A stretch of DNA of 64,000 nucleotides from assembly GCA_017429165.1 (NCBI GenBank), contig JAFRPL010000032.1, positions 1 through 64,000 on the forward strand, read 5' to 3'. Source of the stretch: Clostridia bacterium. Lineage in GTDB: Bacteria > Bacillota > Clostridia > Oscillospirales > CAG-382. The first letter of the stretch is position 1, and every line of letters begins with the position of its first letter. The translations under genes were made by a program, and so were the position numbers. Below are positions 34,569 to 44,001 of this stretch, one piece after another. The notes beneath the pieces were generated by a model. The model did no database searches. It was given only the letters and a program-made list of their open reading frames with translations, and had not been told where the DNA came from.

Positions 34569-36926
34569 TTATTTGAATTCTACTATGGTAACGCCGGTGT
34601 CGCCTTCGCCGTAGCGGCCGCTGCGGAACGAAAGCACGCGCTTGTCGTGGCGCAGGTGGTCCCAGACGGCGTTCCTGAGCGCGCCGGTGCCTTTGCCGTG
34701 GATGATGCTGACCGTGTGATAACCCGCCATGATAGCGGATTCGAAATAGCGGTCGATGACGAAGTAGGCGTCGTCGCCGGTGAGTCCGCGCACGTCGACT
34801 TCGTTTTTGACGGCTTCGGTCGGGTGCGTATACACGGTGGCGCTCTTTTGCTTTTGAACGGGCTTTTCTTCGCACAGGCGCAGTTCGCCCATCTTGACTT
34901 TGGTGGTGATTATCCCGGCGCGGACGGTCACGGTGTCGCCGTCGATGGCGGTCACGACCGCTTTTTTGTTTATGCCGCGTATAGTGACCTCGTCGCCGGT
35001 GACGAGCTTGCGCGGAAGGACGTAGTTATCTTCCTCCGGCTCCTCGTCCTTTACTCCGCTGTTTTTGACTTCGTCGCGTATGAGCTTGCGCGCCGATTCG
35101 ATGTTATCGAATTTCTTTTCTTTTTCGGCTTCGCGGCGGAGCTTGTTGAGTTCGTCGAATATATAATCGCTCGACGCCTTTGCCTGCGCCATAATGCGCG
35201 CCGCCTTGTCTTCGGCTTTGGCGATTCGTTCGGCGGCGGAGCGTTCGGCCTCTTCTTTTTCGGCACGCGCCTGTCTGAGCGTCTCTTCGGCTTCGCGCAA
35301 CAGCTTTTCCGCCTGCGCCTTTTCGCCCGAAAGACGGCTTTCGGTCTCTTCCAATCTGCCAATAACGTCTTCGAAATGCACGCTTTCGTCGCTGAGCGCG
35401 GCTTTGGCGCGCTCGATTATGCGGTCGGGTATGCCGAGCCGCGTGGAAATGGCGAACGCGTTGGATCTGCCGGGGAGTCCCGTGACGAGCCGATAGGTCG
35501 GGCGCAGAGTTTCGACGTCAAATTCGCACGACGCGTTCATAACGCCCTGAGTTTCGAGCGCATAGGTCTTGAGCTCGGCGTAATGCGTGGTGGCGGCGGT
35601 GACAGCGCCGATGCGGCGCATATCTTCGAGAATGGCTATGGCGAGCGCCGCGCCCTCGGTGGGATCGGTGCCCGCACCGAGCTCGTCGTAAAGCACGAGC
35701 GAGCGGTTGGAGGCGCTGTTGATTATGCCGACGATGTTCTTTATGTGAGCCGAAAAAGTGGAAAGCGACTGTTCTATGGATTGCTCGTCGCCGATATCCG
35801 GCAGTATCTCGTCGAACACGGGCATAACGGTGCCGTGGTCGCAGGGAATCTCGAACCCTGCCTGAGCCATCATGGCCAGCAGCCCTATGGTCTTGAGCGT
35901 GACGGTCTTGCCGCCGGTATTGGGTCCGGTTATGACGAGCGTTTCGCTGTCCCTGCCGCCCAGCGTCACCGAGATGGGGACGACCGTGTTTTTATCCAGC
36001 AGCGGGTGCCGCGCCCGGACGAGCTTGAATGTCATGTCGTTTTCGTTTATAAACGGCGAACACGCCTCTATGGCAAACGCGTAATCGGCTTTGCCGAAGA
36101 TGACCGAAAGGTCGGTTATGACGTTGAAATCGGCGATAATCAAATCCGCCGAAAGCGTGACCTGTTCCGAAAGCCGGGTGAGGATGCGTTCTATCTCGTG
36201 CGATTCGGCGGAGCGCAGTTCGCGCAGTTTGTTGTTTGCTTCGAGCACCGCCATGGGCTCGATGAACAACGTCTGCCCCGAAGCGGAAGTGTCGTGCACA
36301 AGGCCTTTTATTTCGTTTTTATATTCGGCGCGCACGGGGACGACGTACCTTCCGTTGCGGACGGTGACGATGTTTTCCTGGAGATATTTTGAATAGCTGC
36401 CGGCGGTATAGCGCGAAAGCACGTCGCGCACGTCGGATTCGCACTTGCGCATATTGCGCCTGATGCGGAACAGCTCGTCGGAAGCGGTGTCAGCGATGAG
36501 GTCTTCGGCTATTATGGCGTCGCCGATGGCGCGGTCGAGCGTGCGGTTTTCGCGCACGAGCTCAAAATACTGCGCCAGCGCGCCGAGATCCTCGTTGCGG
36601 TTGGGATACGCCCGTATCGCCGAGGCGCTGCGCAAAAGCGACTGGATATCCAGAAGCTCGCGCGGGGTGAGGGCGGCTCCCTTGGCGGCGCGTTCGACCG
36701 AGGGTATGACGTCTCTGCCGCTGCCGAACGAAGGCATCGCGCGCTTGGATATCATTTCCTTTGCCTTGGCGGTCTCTTCAAGGCGGCGCTTGACGCATAC
36801 CGGATCGTCGCTCGGCTCGAGCGCTTTTATGGCGGCCTTGCCGCTTTCAGTGCGGACATATGCCGCCGCGATCTCTATTATTTTGTCGTATTCAAGTATC
36901 GTTTTTGCTTTGAGGAAGGATTCCAT
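34569..36926 (-). CDS. mutS2: MutS2 endonuclease / ribosome-rescue ATPase
   Basis: 785 aa. Lacks the mismatch-recognition domain of MutS. Core and lever (about 1-300), ATPase with Walker A GPNTGGKT (about 334-341) and YDELGAGTDPTEGAALA, a long coiled coil (about 515-640), and a C-terminal Smr domain (VDVRGLTGDDAYFVIDRY, IHGKGTGALRNAV). MutS2 has been linked to recombination suppression and to splitting collided ribosomes. The ATG at 36926 has AAGGAA upstream and lies 35 bp inside the end of recO. Confidence 0.95.
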   Translation of the reverse strand: MESFLKAKTILEYDKIIEIAAAYVRTESGKAAIKALEPSDDPVCVKRRLEETAKAKEMISKRAMPSFGSGRDVIPSVERAAKGAALTPRELLDIQSLLRSASAIRAYPNRNEDLGALAQYFELVRENRTLDRAIGDAIIAEDLIADTASDELFRIRRNMRKCESDVRDVLSRYTAGSYSKYLQENIVTVRNGRYVVPVRAEYKNEIKGLVHDTSASGQTLFIEPMAVLEANNKLRELRSAESHEIERILTRLSEQVTLSADLIIADFNVITDLSVIFGKADYAFAIEACSPFINENDMTFKLVRARHPLLDKNTVVPISVTLGGRDSETLVITGPNTGGKTVTLKTIGLLAMMAQAGFEIPCDHGTVMPVFDEILPDIGDEQSIEQSLSTFSAHIKNIVGIINSASNRSLVLYDELGAGTDPTEGAALAIAILEDMRRIGAVTAATTHYAELKTYALETQGVMNASCEFDVETLRPTYRLVTGLPGRSNAFAISTRLGIPDRIIERAKAALSDESVHFEDVIGRLEETESRLSGEKAQAEKLLREAEETLRQARAEKEEAERSAAERIAKAEDKAARIMAQAKASSDYIFDELNKLRREAEKEKKFDNIESARKLIRDEVKNSGVKDEEPEEDNYVLPRKLVTGDEVTIRGINKKAVVTAIDGDTVTVRAGIITTKVKMGELRLCEEKPVQKQKSATVYTHPTEAVKNEVDVRGLTGDDAYFVIDRYFESAIMAGYHTVSIIHGKGTGALRNAVWDHLRHDKRVLSFRSGRYGEGDTGVTIVEFK

Positions 36927-37650
36927 TTTCAATTTCCTTATAAAAATCGAGAGTTTTGGGCGCGATATCCGCAGCGTAAAGCAGATACTTTTCGCAGAAG
37001 GCGCAAAACGTATCCTTGTCTTCGCCGGTCAGCGAAAACGAAAGTATCTTGTTTTTTGCGCAGCGGTTGAGGTAGTTGAGCGCACTCACGGCGGCGTCGC
37101 CGAGTTCGAACGTTTCTTCGCCCTGAGGCAGGCAATCGCGGCAGAAGAGCTCGCTTTCGGCAAACGAAAACACGTTGCCCTTTTCGCCGCAGGCGGCGCA
37201 CCCCGAAAAATCGGGCGCGAGCCCCAGTATGAAGCACAGGCAGTATTCGAACACCGCTTTTACGAGTTTGGTCTCGGCCAGCGAATTGGCGAGCGCGTAA
37301 AGCGCGTTCAGGAACAGCGACAGCACTCCGTCGTTTTCTGCGACCGAAACGAGAAAGCACAGTTCGGCCATATACGACGCCGCCGCGAACGCCGAAAGGT
37401 CGCTGCGGATGCCGTAAAAGCTTTCGATAAGCGAAGCTTCGGTGAGCGTCATGCGGCCGTTTTTTTCATAGACCGAAAGTTCGGAATACGCAAACAGCTG
37501 CACCGATTTCAGATACGACGCCGAAATGCTGCGCGCGCCGGTGGCGGTGACCTGCACCACTCCCTGGGATTCCGTGAGCACGTAGAGCAATTTGCCCTTT
37601 TCGCCGGTGGGCTTTTCTTTTATGACAATACCTTTGAATTGACGGTTCAC
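36892..37650 (-). CDS. recO: DNA repair protein RecO
   Basis: 252 aa. N-terminal OB fold (GIVIKEKPTGEKGKLLYVLT) and a helical domain with a Cys4 zinc site (CAACG and CRDC). It loads RecA with RecF and RecR. GTG start directly after the era stop, AAGGACGAG upstream. The 3' end overlaps mutS2 by 35 bp. Confidence 0.92.
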   Translation of the reverse strand: MNRQFKGIVIKEKPTGEKGKLLYVLTESQGVVQVTATGARSISASYLKSVQLFAYSELSVYEKNGRMTLTEASLIESFYGIRSDLSAFAAASYMAELCFLVSVAENDGVLSLFLNALYALANSLAETKLVKAVFEYCLCFILGLAPDFSGCAACGEKGNVFSFAESELFCRDCLPQGEETFELGDAAVSALNYLNRCAKNKILSFSLTGEDKDTFCAFCEKYLLYAADIAPKTLDFYKEIENGILPQSKNDT

Positions 37651-38562
37651 TTACTCGTCCTTGCCTCCGTAGCCGAATGTGTTGAGCAGCGACTGGCGGT
37701 CGCGCCAGTTTTCCTTGACCTTTACCCAGATATCCAGAAATACGCGCGAACCGAGTATTTTTTCAAGGTCTTCCCTGGCGTAAGTGCCGATCTTTTTGAG
37801 CATTTCGCCGTTTTTGCCTATGACTATCTTCTTGTGTGCCTGTTTTTCGACGAACAGTTCGGCGCGAATAGATATCAAGTCTTTCTTTTCTTTGAATTCC
37901 TCTATGACCACGGCTATTCCGTGGGGGATCTCGTCGTCGGTGAGGCGCAGCGCTTTTTCGCGGATGACTTCGGACGCGATCTGTTTTTCGGGCTGATCGG
38001 TGTAAAGATCGTCCGGGAAGAAGTGGGGCGACGGAGCGAGGAACTTTTTGAGTTCTTCGAGTATTATACCGACGCCGTCTCCGTTGAGTGCGGAGACCGG
38101 TATGACGGAATCGAATTCGTATTCCGCCGAGACCTTTGAAATGTATTCGAGTATTGCGGTCTTGTCGGTGATATCGACCTTATTGATCACAAGCAGTTTT
38201 TTCATCTTCGCGGCGGAATAGCTTTCGAGCGCTTTGCGCTCGTTCGCCGTGAGCGGCACCGAGGCGTCCACCACAAACATAACGGCGTCGGCGTCGTCGG
38301 AAGCGTTGCCGACCGCGTTCATCATATACTTGCCAAGCAGGTTTTTGGGCGTATGTATGCCCGGCGTATCGATGAAGACGTACTGGTCTGCGCCGTCGGT
38401 GAGCACGCCGGTTATGCGGTTGCGGGTGGTCTGCGGCTTTTTGGAAACTATCGCCACTTTTTCGCCTACCAGCGCGTTAAGCAGCGTGGATTTCCCTACG
38501 TTGGGGCGGCCGGTTATCATAACGAATACGCTTCTGGTTTGTGTTTCTTTGTTCGTATCCAT
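37651..38562 (-). CDS. era: GTPase Era
   Basis: 303 aa. G domain with P-loop GRPNVGKST (18-26), DTPGIHTPKNLLGKYM and NKVD, then a KH RNA-binding domain (about 210-290, KKIVIGKNGEMLKKIGTYAR). It matures the 30S subunit by binding 16S rRNA. 9 bp after ybeY; the dgkA and cdd genes often found in between are absent. Confidence 0.96.
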   Translation of the reverse strand: MDTNKETQTRSVFVMITGRPNVGKSTLLNALVGEKVAIVSKKPQTTRNRITGVLTDGADQYVFIDTPGIHTPKNLLGKYMMNAVGNASDDADAVMFVVDASVPLTANERKALESYSAAKMKKLLVINKVDITDKTAILEYISKVSAEYEFDSVIPVSALNGDGVGIILEELKKFLAPSPHFFPDDLYTDQPEKQIASEVIREKALRLTDDEIPHGIAVVIEEFKEKKDLISIRAELFVEKQAHKKIVIGKNGEMLKKIGTYAREDLEKILGSRVFLDIWVKVKENWRDRQSLLNTFGYGGKDE

Positions 38563-38571
38563 ATTTCCCTC

Positions 38572-39036
38572 TTATTTATCGCGGGACACGCCCTGCGACT
38601 GTAATATCTCTTCTTGTATCTTTTCCATTTGCAGCCGTTCTGCTTCGGTCTCGTGATCGTAGCCGAGCAGGTGCAGCGCGGAATGCACGCACAAAAAACA
38701 AAGCTCGCGCCGCAGCGAATGGCCGTATTCTTTCGCCTGCTCAACGGCTTTTTCAAGGCAGACGACTATGTCGCCCAGCGAGCGCGGTCCGCAGTCGATA
38801 TCAAAATCGTCCATGGGGAACGAAAGCACGTCGGTGACTTTGTCGATTCCGCGGTATTCGGCGTTGAGCGAACGCACGGTGTCGGCGGTACTGACGGTGA
38901 TATACACCTCAAAGCCGGAAGCGTCTTTTTTCTCGCGCTCGACGGCGGCGCGCACGCAGCGCTTGATATCGGCTATGATACCGCGCGCGACGGGAACGCC
39001 CGATTCGTTGCGGTAAAACACTTTGAGCTCAGCCAT
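38572..39036 (-). CDS. ybeY: Endoribonuclease YbeY
   Basis: 154 aa. Metal site HSALHLLGYDH at about residues 118-128, preceded by VTDVLSFPMDD. It acts in 16S rRNA 3'-end maturation and ribosome quality control. GGAGG precedes the ATG, which overlaps the end of phoH by 8 bp. Confidence 0.95.
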   Translation of the reverse strand: MAELKVFYRNESGVPVARGIIADIKRCVRAAVEREKKDASGFEVYITVSTADTVRSLNAEYRGIDKVTDVLSFPMDDFDIDCGPRSLGDIVVCLEKAVEQAKEYGHSLRRELCFLCVHSALHLLGYDHETEAERLQMEKIQEEILQSQGVSRDK

Positions 39037-40042
39037 TGTTCTGTTTCCTCCTGAAGACCTGAACGCCCGATTTGCGTTCGCGTTCGGAAGCCGTTTTCTT
39101 TTCGTATGCGAGTATTATCTTCTGCACCAGCGGATGGCGCACCACGTCTTTGTGCGAAAAACGGAAGATAGCTATGCCTTCAATGCCCTGAAGGATATCG
39201 ACGGCTTCGATAAGTCCGCTCTTTTTGATGTACGGCAGGTCGATCTGCGTCACGTCGCCGGTGACGATCGCCTTAGAGTTGTTGCCGAGACGCGTTAAAA
39301 ACATCTTCATCTGTTCGGGAGTGGTGTTCTGCGCCTCGTCGAGTATTATAAACGAATCGTCGAGCGTTCTGCCGCGCATATATGCAAGCGGAGCGATCTC
39401 GATAGTATTCTTTTCCATGTGCCGCGCGAACGATTCGGCGCCGAGCATTTCGCCCAAAGCGTCGTAGAGCGGGCGGAGGTACGGATCTATCTTCTGCTGA
39501 AGGTCGCCGGGCAGGAAACCGAGCTTTTCGCCGGCTTCGACCGCGGGGCGGGTGAGGATGATGCGCGAAATCTGTTTTTGCTTGAGCGCGGTGACCGCCA
39601 TCGCCACTGCGAGAAAAGTCTTGCCCGTGCCGGCGGGACCTACGCCGAAGGTGATGGTGTTCTTTTTGATCGCGTCAACGTATTTCTGCTGGCCGACCGT
39701 TTTGGCTTTGATGGGCTTGCCCTTGTTGGTGAGGCACACGCAATCGTCGAGCATGCCTTCGAGCTCGCCGGCGCGGTCGTCTTTGACCATAGAGACGACA
39801 TACCCCACGGTGTTAGCGTCGAGCGTTTCTTCGAGCGGAGCGATCCTGCCAAGCTGCATTATGGCGTCGTACGCCATTTCCACGTCTTCCGCCGTGTCGC
39901 CCTTTACTGTGACGTCGCCGTCGCGGCTGGAAATACTGACGCCGAATTCCTGCTCGAGTATTGCGGCGTTGCCGTCCAGCGTTCCGAACAGTTTCAGTAC
40001 GAATTCAAGATCGAGCCCTTCTATCTTTTTTTCAAAAGCCAA
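39029..40042 (-). CDS. phoH: PhoH family ATPase
   Basis: 337 aa. N-terminal KH-like extension (about 1-105), then the PhoH ATPase with Walker A GPAGTGKT (135-142), RPAVEAGEKLGFLPGDLQQK and Walker B IILDEAQN. Presumed RNA helicase or nuclease partner; adjacent to ybeY in most Firmicutes. TTG start with CGGAGTG upstream. First gene of the eight-gene operon running to the lytic transglycosylase. Confidence 0.93.
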   Translation of the reverse strand: MAFEKKIEGLDLEFVLKLFGTLDGNAAILEQEFGVSISSRDGDVTVKGDTAEDVEMAYDAIMQLGRIAPLEETLDANTVGYVVSMVKDDRAGELEGMLDDCVCLTNKGKPIKAKTVGQQKYVDAIKKNTITFGVGPAGTGKTFLAVAMAVTALKQKQISRIILTRPAVEAGEKLGFLPGDLQQKIDPYLRPLYDALGEMLGAESFARHMEKNTIEIAPLAYMRGRTLDDSFIILDEAQNTTPEQMKMFLTRLGNNSKAIVTGDVTQIDLPYIKKSGLIEAVDILQGIEGIAIFRFSHKDVVRHPLVQKIILAYEKKTASERERKSGVQVFRRKQNNG

Positions 40043-40086
40043 TGATATTCACTCCGTTCTTTGCGAATATATATTCTCAATTTGTT

Positions 40087-40092
40087 ATTATA
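40087..40092 (-). promoter_or_regulatory. Extended -10 promoter of the phoH operon
   Basis: Minus strand TGTGATATAAT, with TATAAT at 40087-40092 and no clear -35; the same element precedes the MATE gene. Confidence 0.5.
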
Positions 40093-40187
40093 TCACATCA
40101 TTTTGCAAATGTATATATTTTTTTGCATATTTCTCGCGTCCGGAGGAATTTCTTTTATAAAACGCGTTTATGAACATAAAAAACGGG

Positions 40188-40216
40188 TTGAAAAAACGCA
40201 AAACAAGGTGTATAAT
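40188..40216 (+). promoter_or_regulatory. Promoter of the PHP-domain gene
   Basis: TTGAAA (40188-40193), 17-bp spacer, TATAAT (40211-40216). Confidence 0.75.
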
Positions 40217-40248
40217 CTGTAACAGATAAAAAAAGGAGCGGACCGACA

Positions 40249-40905
40249 ATGAAAATAGATCTCCACGTTCACACGAGCGAGCTTTCGATGTGCGGACAAC
40301 TGAAAGCCGAGGAAATAGCGAGGATATACAAAGACGCGGGCTATGACGCCATAGCGATAACCAACCACTTCAATCTCGACACCGCGCAGCACTTTGAACG
40401 CCACGGCATAAGCGATTACATAGGCCATTACCGCCGCGGTTTCGATCTTGCGCGCGAAGAGGGCGAAAAGGTCGGGCTCAGAGTGTTTTTCGGGTACGAG
40501 ATACGCTTTACCGAAAACATAAACGATTATCTCGTATTCGGCATGCCGGACGAGCTGGCGGACGATTACAAGGCGCTGTTTTCGATGCGAGCCAAGGATT
40601 TTTCGGCACTGGCGAACGAGCGCGGTTTTCTGTTTTATCAGGCGCATCCGTTCAGGAACGGGATGACGGTATGCAACCCGACGATACTCTTCGGCATAGA
40701 AGTCCACAACGGACATCCCGGTCACGACAGCCGGAACGACATAGCTAATTCCTGGGCAGAAAAATACGGTCTGCACAAAATAAGCGGTTCGGATTGTCAC
40801 TTTGAAAGCGGCGCCGCCAAAGCGGGCATTATCACACGCCAAGATGTGCGCAGCACCGAAGAACTGACGGAGATACTGCGTACTGACGACTACGATATAA
40901 TTTGA
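40249..40905 (+). CDS. PHP domain metal-dependent phosphoesterase
   Basis: 218 aa. Starts MKIDLHVHTSELSMCG with the metal-binding HxH motif, then AITNHFN, GYEIRFTE, QAHPFRN and a terminal SGSDCHFE, all typical PHP metal ligands. Related proteins hydrolyse histidinol phosphate or 5'-phosphorylated nucleotides; the substrate here is unknown and no histidine genes are adjacent. Own promoter and terminator. Confidence 0.9.
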   Translation: MKIDLHVHTSELSMCGQLKAEEIARIYKDAGYDAIAITNHFNLDTAQHFERHGISDYIGHYRRGFDLAREEGEKVGLRVFFGYEIRFTENINDYLVFGMPDELADDYKALFSMRAKDFSALANERGFLFYQAHPFRNGMTVCNPTILFGIEVHNGHPGHDSRNDIANSWAEKYGLHKISGSDCHFESGAAKAGIITRQDVRSTEELTEILRTDDYDII

Positions 40906-40918
40906 TCTTTTTAATAAG

Positions 40919-40949
40919 TTGCCGCTTTTGAAAAGGCGGCAATTTTTGT
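40919..40949 (+). terminator. Intrinsic terminator after the PHP gene
   Basis: TTGCCGC (40919-40925) and GCGGCAA (40936-40942) followed by TTTTTG. Confidence 0.8.
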
Positions 40950-40958
40950 TTGCGCAAC

Positions 40959-40987
40959 TTGACAAACCGTAAAGAGTATGCTATATT
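40959..40987 (+). promoter_or_regulatory. Promoter of the 504-aa lipoprotein gene
   Basis: TTGACA (40959-40964), 17-bp spacer, TATATT (40982-40987) followed by AAATAT; near-twin of the promoter at 28161-28189. Confidence 0.85.
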
Positions 40988-41026
40988 AAATATAGGTATC
41001 CCTTAAAATACAACAGGAGGAAGAAT

Positions 41027-42541
41027 ATGAAAAGAATACTCGCGATACTTATTGCACTTGTGATGCTTTGCTCGGTATTCGTCGCCTGCGGCGGCAATGA
41101 AGCCGACCAGAGTCAGGCCGAAAGCAAACCCGCTGAAAGCGCCGAACCCGGTACCGAGAGCACCGATCCCGCTTCGCAGGAAGAAAGTTCCGAAGCGGAT
41201 CCTTACGCTCACCTCAGAGGGTTCGATTTTGAAGAAGAGGAATGTATCTTTCTTGTCAACAACGACAACGGCGGGAGATACAAATCGATCGAAATACTTC
41301 CCTTTGAAGGCGGTTCGGACGTTCTGAACAGCGCCATTGAAGAACGCAACAATTTGGTCGAAGACCTGCTTCACGTCGTGATCACGGAAGTCCGCAGCAA
41401 CAACGTACTCAACGACGCCCGCAACGATATCCAGGGCGAAGGTCAGTACGATATCCTTATGCCGTGGATGGATTATGCCACCACGCTCGCTTCCGACGGC
41501 AGTCTCTTTGACCTTTACAGCTTTTCCGACATAATCCATCTCGACGAGCCGTACTGGGATCAGAGAGCCAACTCAGACCTTTCGTTCGCAAACAAGCTGT
41601 TCTTCACGACCGGCGACTTTTCACTGCTGACCTACGACTGCACTCATGCCATAGTGTTCAACAAAAAACTCGCCCGCGATTCCGGCTGCGACGATATGTA
41701 CCAGCTACTCAAGGACGACAACTGGACGTTCGATACCCTTTGGAGCAACGCCAAACTCGTCACCGCCGACACCAACGGCGTGGACGGCATGACCTATGAA
41801 GATACCTGGGGCTTCTATCTCAACCAGAACTTCACCACTTCGATGTTCATCGGTTCCGGCGAACGCCTCACCAACAAAGACAACGACGATATCCCTCAGC
41901 TTGCTCCTCTCAACGACAGGTATTCCGCCGTCGTCGACAAGATCCGTCAGATCTACAACGACAAGACCTCTACCATCATAATAGAAGATTATCAGAGCCA
42001 GATCTCGGGCAAAGACAGCGACGTTTATTCCGCCGCTTCGCGCGCGACCGGCGAAGGAAGAGCGCTCTTCCGTTCGCTCGCGATGGTCGACCTGAGCGAA
42101 CTCGACGCCTATGACGTAGAATACGGTCTGCTTCCCGTTCCCAAATACAACTCCGACCAGGAAGAGTATTACAACATAGTTTCCGCCTTCCTCGCTTCGT
42201 GCATCTGCATACACAATCAGGTGGAAAACCCCGAAATGTCCGCGGCTGTTGCCGAGGCGATCGCCATCTCTTCCACCTCTACCGTCAGAAGAGCTTACTA
42301 CGACACCATCCTCAAGGGACGCCGCATACCCGATGAAGACGGCGAATTCGCGCTCGACACCATATTCAACAACCGCGTGTACGAGATCGCCACCATCTAC
42401 AAGTTCGGCAACCTTCGCGAACTCATTCAGAACTGCGCACGTTCCAGCACCGATATCCTCGTTTCCACCTACACTTCCATGGAAGGCAGCGTGAACGCGG
42501 CGATCGAAGAACTGAGAGATACTTTCGAGTCTCTCGACTGA
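41027..42541 (+). CDS. Solute-binding lipoprotein (family 1-like)
   Basis: 504 aa. Lipobox VFVAC with the Cys at about residue 21, a Ser/Glu/Pro-rich linker to about residue 60, then a solute-binding fold (VLNSAIEERNNLVEDLLHVV, QYDILMPWMDYATTLASDGS, DCTHAIVFNKKLARDSGCDD). The C-terminal half contains IVSAFLASCICIHNQVENPE. No ABC permease genes are next to it, so its transporter partner would be encoded elsewhere. Monocistronic with promoter and terminator; the ligand is unknown. Confidence 0.85.
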   Translation: MKRILAILIALVMLCSVFVACGGNEADQSQAESKPAESAEPGTESTDPASQEESSEADPYAHLRGFDFEEEECIFLVNNDNGGRYKSIEILPFEGGSDVLNSAIEERNNLVEDLLHVVITEVRSNNVLNDARNDIQGEGQYDILMPWMDYATTLASDGSLFDLYSFSDIIHLDEPYWDQRANSDLSFANKLFFTTGDFSLLTYDCTHAIVFNKKLARDSGCDDMYQLLKDDNWTFDTLWSNAKLVTADTNGVDGMTYEDTWGFYLNQNFTTSMFIGSGERLTNKDNDDIPQLAPLNDRYSAVVDKIRQIYNDKTSTIIIEDYQSQISGKDSDVYSAASRATGEGRALFRSLAMVDLSELDAYDVEYGLLPVPKYNSDQEEYYNIVSAFLASCICIHNQVENPEMSAAVAEAIAISSTSTVRRAYYDTILKGRRIPDEDGEFALDTIFNNRVYEIATIYKFGNLRELIQNCARSSTDILVSTYTSMEGSVNAAIEELRDTFESLD

Positions 42542-42561
42542 CCATCACCGAATAAATAAAC

Positions 42562-42596
42562 GCTCCGCAAGGCCAACGCCTTGCGGAGCTTTTTTG
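42562..42596 (+). terminator. Intrinsic terminator
   Basis: GCTCCGCAAGGC (42562-42573) and GCCTTGCGGAGC (42578-42589) form a perfect 12-bp stem followed by six T. Confidence 0.9.
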
Positions 42597-42602
42597 TTTA
42601 TA

Positions 42603-43904
42603 TCAGATCGTGGCGGTGAGCGTCAGCAGGGCCGCGGAAAGCACCGGAACGGAGGTCGCGGCGCCGTATTCCACGAACCGCGCGAACGTGAATCTTACGT
42701 TATACTGTTTGAGCAGCGACATCCACATTATCCCTGCCAGAGCGCCCACGGGCGTGAGGAACGCTCCGATATTGGAACCGATGACCGTTCCGTACGCGGC
42801 GCCGAGCCGCACGGCGGGCTGAGCGGAATTGACTATGGGCGCGAAAAGCACGCTCATGGGTATGTTGTTGGTGATATCCGAAATGAAAAACGAGGCGACG
42901 CCGTATTTGAGCACCGTATGATCTGAGCCGAATGCGTCGGCGGCGAGCGAGATGACGCCGTTTTCCTTTAGCGCGAGCACGATTATGAACATAGAAAGCA
43001 CAAAAGGCACGAGCACGAACGGCGCGCGCCTGGTGCAGCCGATCAGTTCGGCCGGGCGGCGGTGCCTGACGAGCGCGTAAACGAGCGACACGGCGTAGAG
43101 TAAAGCGGCGGATACCAACGCGACCAGCCACATTTCCAGTCCGAAATACGAGCCCACAGCCATCACGAGCGTGCATGACGCGAGTATTATGCCGCCGGTC
43201 ACCACAGAAAACTTATCGTTGATGGTCGCCTTGACCTCGCGCGGTTCAATGGGAGCCGCGAGACGCTTGCGGAATATCAGCCGCAGCACCGCGTAAGCGG
43301 TGATCCCTGCCGCGGCGGCAGGGAGCGCCATCACTTTGAAATAGCCGAGAAAATCCATTCCGACGGAAGAAGCGACGTAGATGTTTGTGGGGTTTCCGAT
43401 TATCAGCGCCATGCTCCAGGTATTGGCCGCGACGAATTCGCTGACCAGGTACGGTATGGGATCGACGCCGGCATGAGCGGCAAAGCGGCAGATGAACGGC
43501 GTGAAAGTAAGGATGACGATATCGTTGGAAGTAAATACCGTGAGTACCGATACGGTCACGAACAGCAGCGTAAACAGCTTTTTTTGGCTATGCCCGGCGT
43601 GCGAAAGCGTCACCGACGCGAGCCATTCGAAAAAGCCAGCTTCGTCCAGAAAGACCGAAAGCAAAGTCATACATATGAACAGCACGAGTATTTTTATGGG
43701 ATTGATTTCGCTTTGTGACGAAAGACTTTGCAGCACTCCGTAAGGCGAAACGCAGCCGAAAAGGATCATGCACGCCGCGCCGGCAAGAGCGCACAGGCAG
43801 TATGTGCTCAACGTATACCGTTTTATTTTAATTTGAGGCATAAACAGCACCGAAAGGATTATACCGACGCAGGTCAATCCGCCGATAATGAGTGAAAGCG
43901 CCAT
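42603..43904 (-). CDS. ArsB/SLC13-like ion transporter
   Basis: 433 aa, about 11-12 membrane helices with an inverted-repeat layout typical of the ion transporter superfamily. Re-entrant loop signatures FTSNDIVILTFTPFICRF and ALIIGNPTNIYVASSV in the first half, DITNNIPMSVLFAPIV and GTVIGSNIGAFLTPVG in the second. It could move arsenite, dicarboxylate or Na+/H+; no arsR or arsenate reductase is adjacent, so arsenic export is not supported. Monocistronic. Confidence 0.85.
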   Translation of the reverse strand: MALSLIIGGLTCVGIILSVLFMPQIKIKRYTLSTYCLCALAGAACMILFGCVSPYGVLQSLSSQSEINPIKILVLFICMTLLSVFLDEAGFFEWLASVTLSHAGHSQKKLFTLLFVTVSVLTVFTSNDIVILTFTPFICRFAAHAGVDPIPYLVSEFVAANTWSMALIIGNPTNIYVASSVGMDFLGYFKVMALPAAAAGITAYAVLRLIFRKRLAAPIEPREVKATINDKFSVVTGGIILASCTLVMAVGSYFGLEMWLVALVSAALLYAVSLVYALVRHRRPAELIGCTRRAPFVLVPFVLSMFIIVLALKENGVISLAADAFGSDHTVLKYGVASFFISDITNNIPMSVLFAPIVNSAQPAVRLGAAYGTVIGSNIGAFLTPVGALAGIMWMSLLKQYNVRFTFARFVEYGAATSVPVLSAALLTLTATI

Positions 43905-43933
43905 TTGGATCCCCTTTTCAAAGCATAAAAAAT

Positions 43934-43953
43934 CGGTGTGTTTTCACACACCG
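43934..43953 (-). terminator. Intrinsic terminator after the 223-aa membrane protein gene
   Basis: Minus strand CGGTGTG and CACACCG stem followed by ATTTTTT. Confidence 0.8.
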
Positions 43954-44001
43954 AAGACGTATTTTAGCACCGCAGAATGCGGCTGTCAATAGTCAAATTG
44001 A

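Noticed and set aside
42603-43904. Arsenic resistance locus
   Set aside because: The transporter resembles ArsB only at superfamily level and there is no arsR, arsC or arsA nearby.
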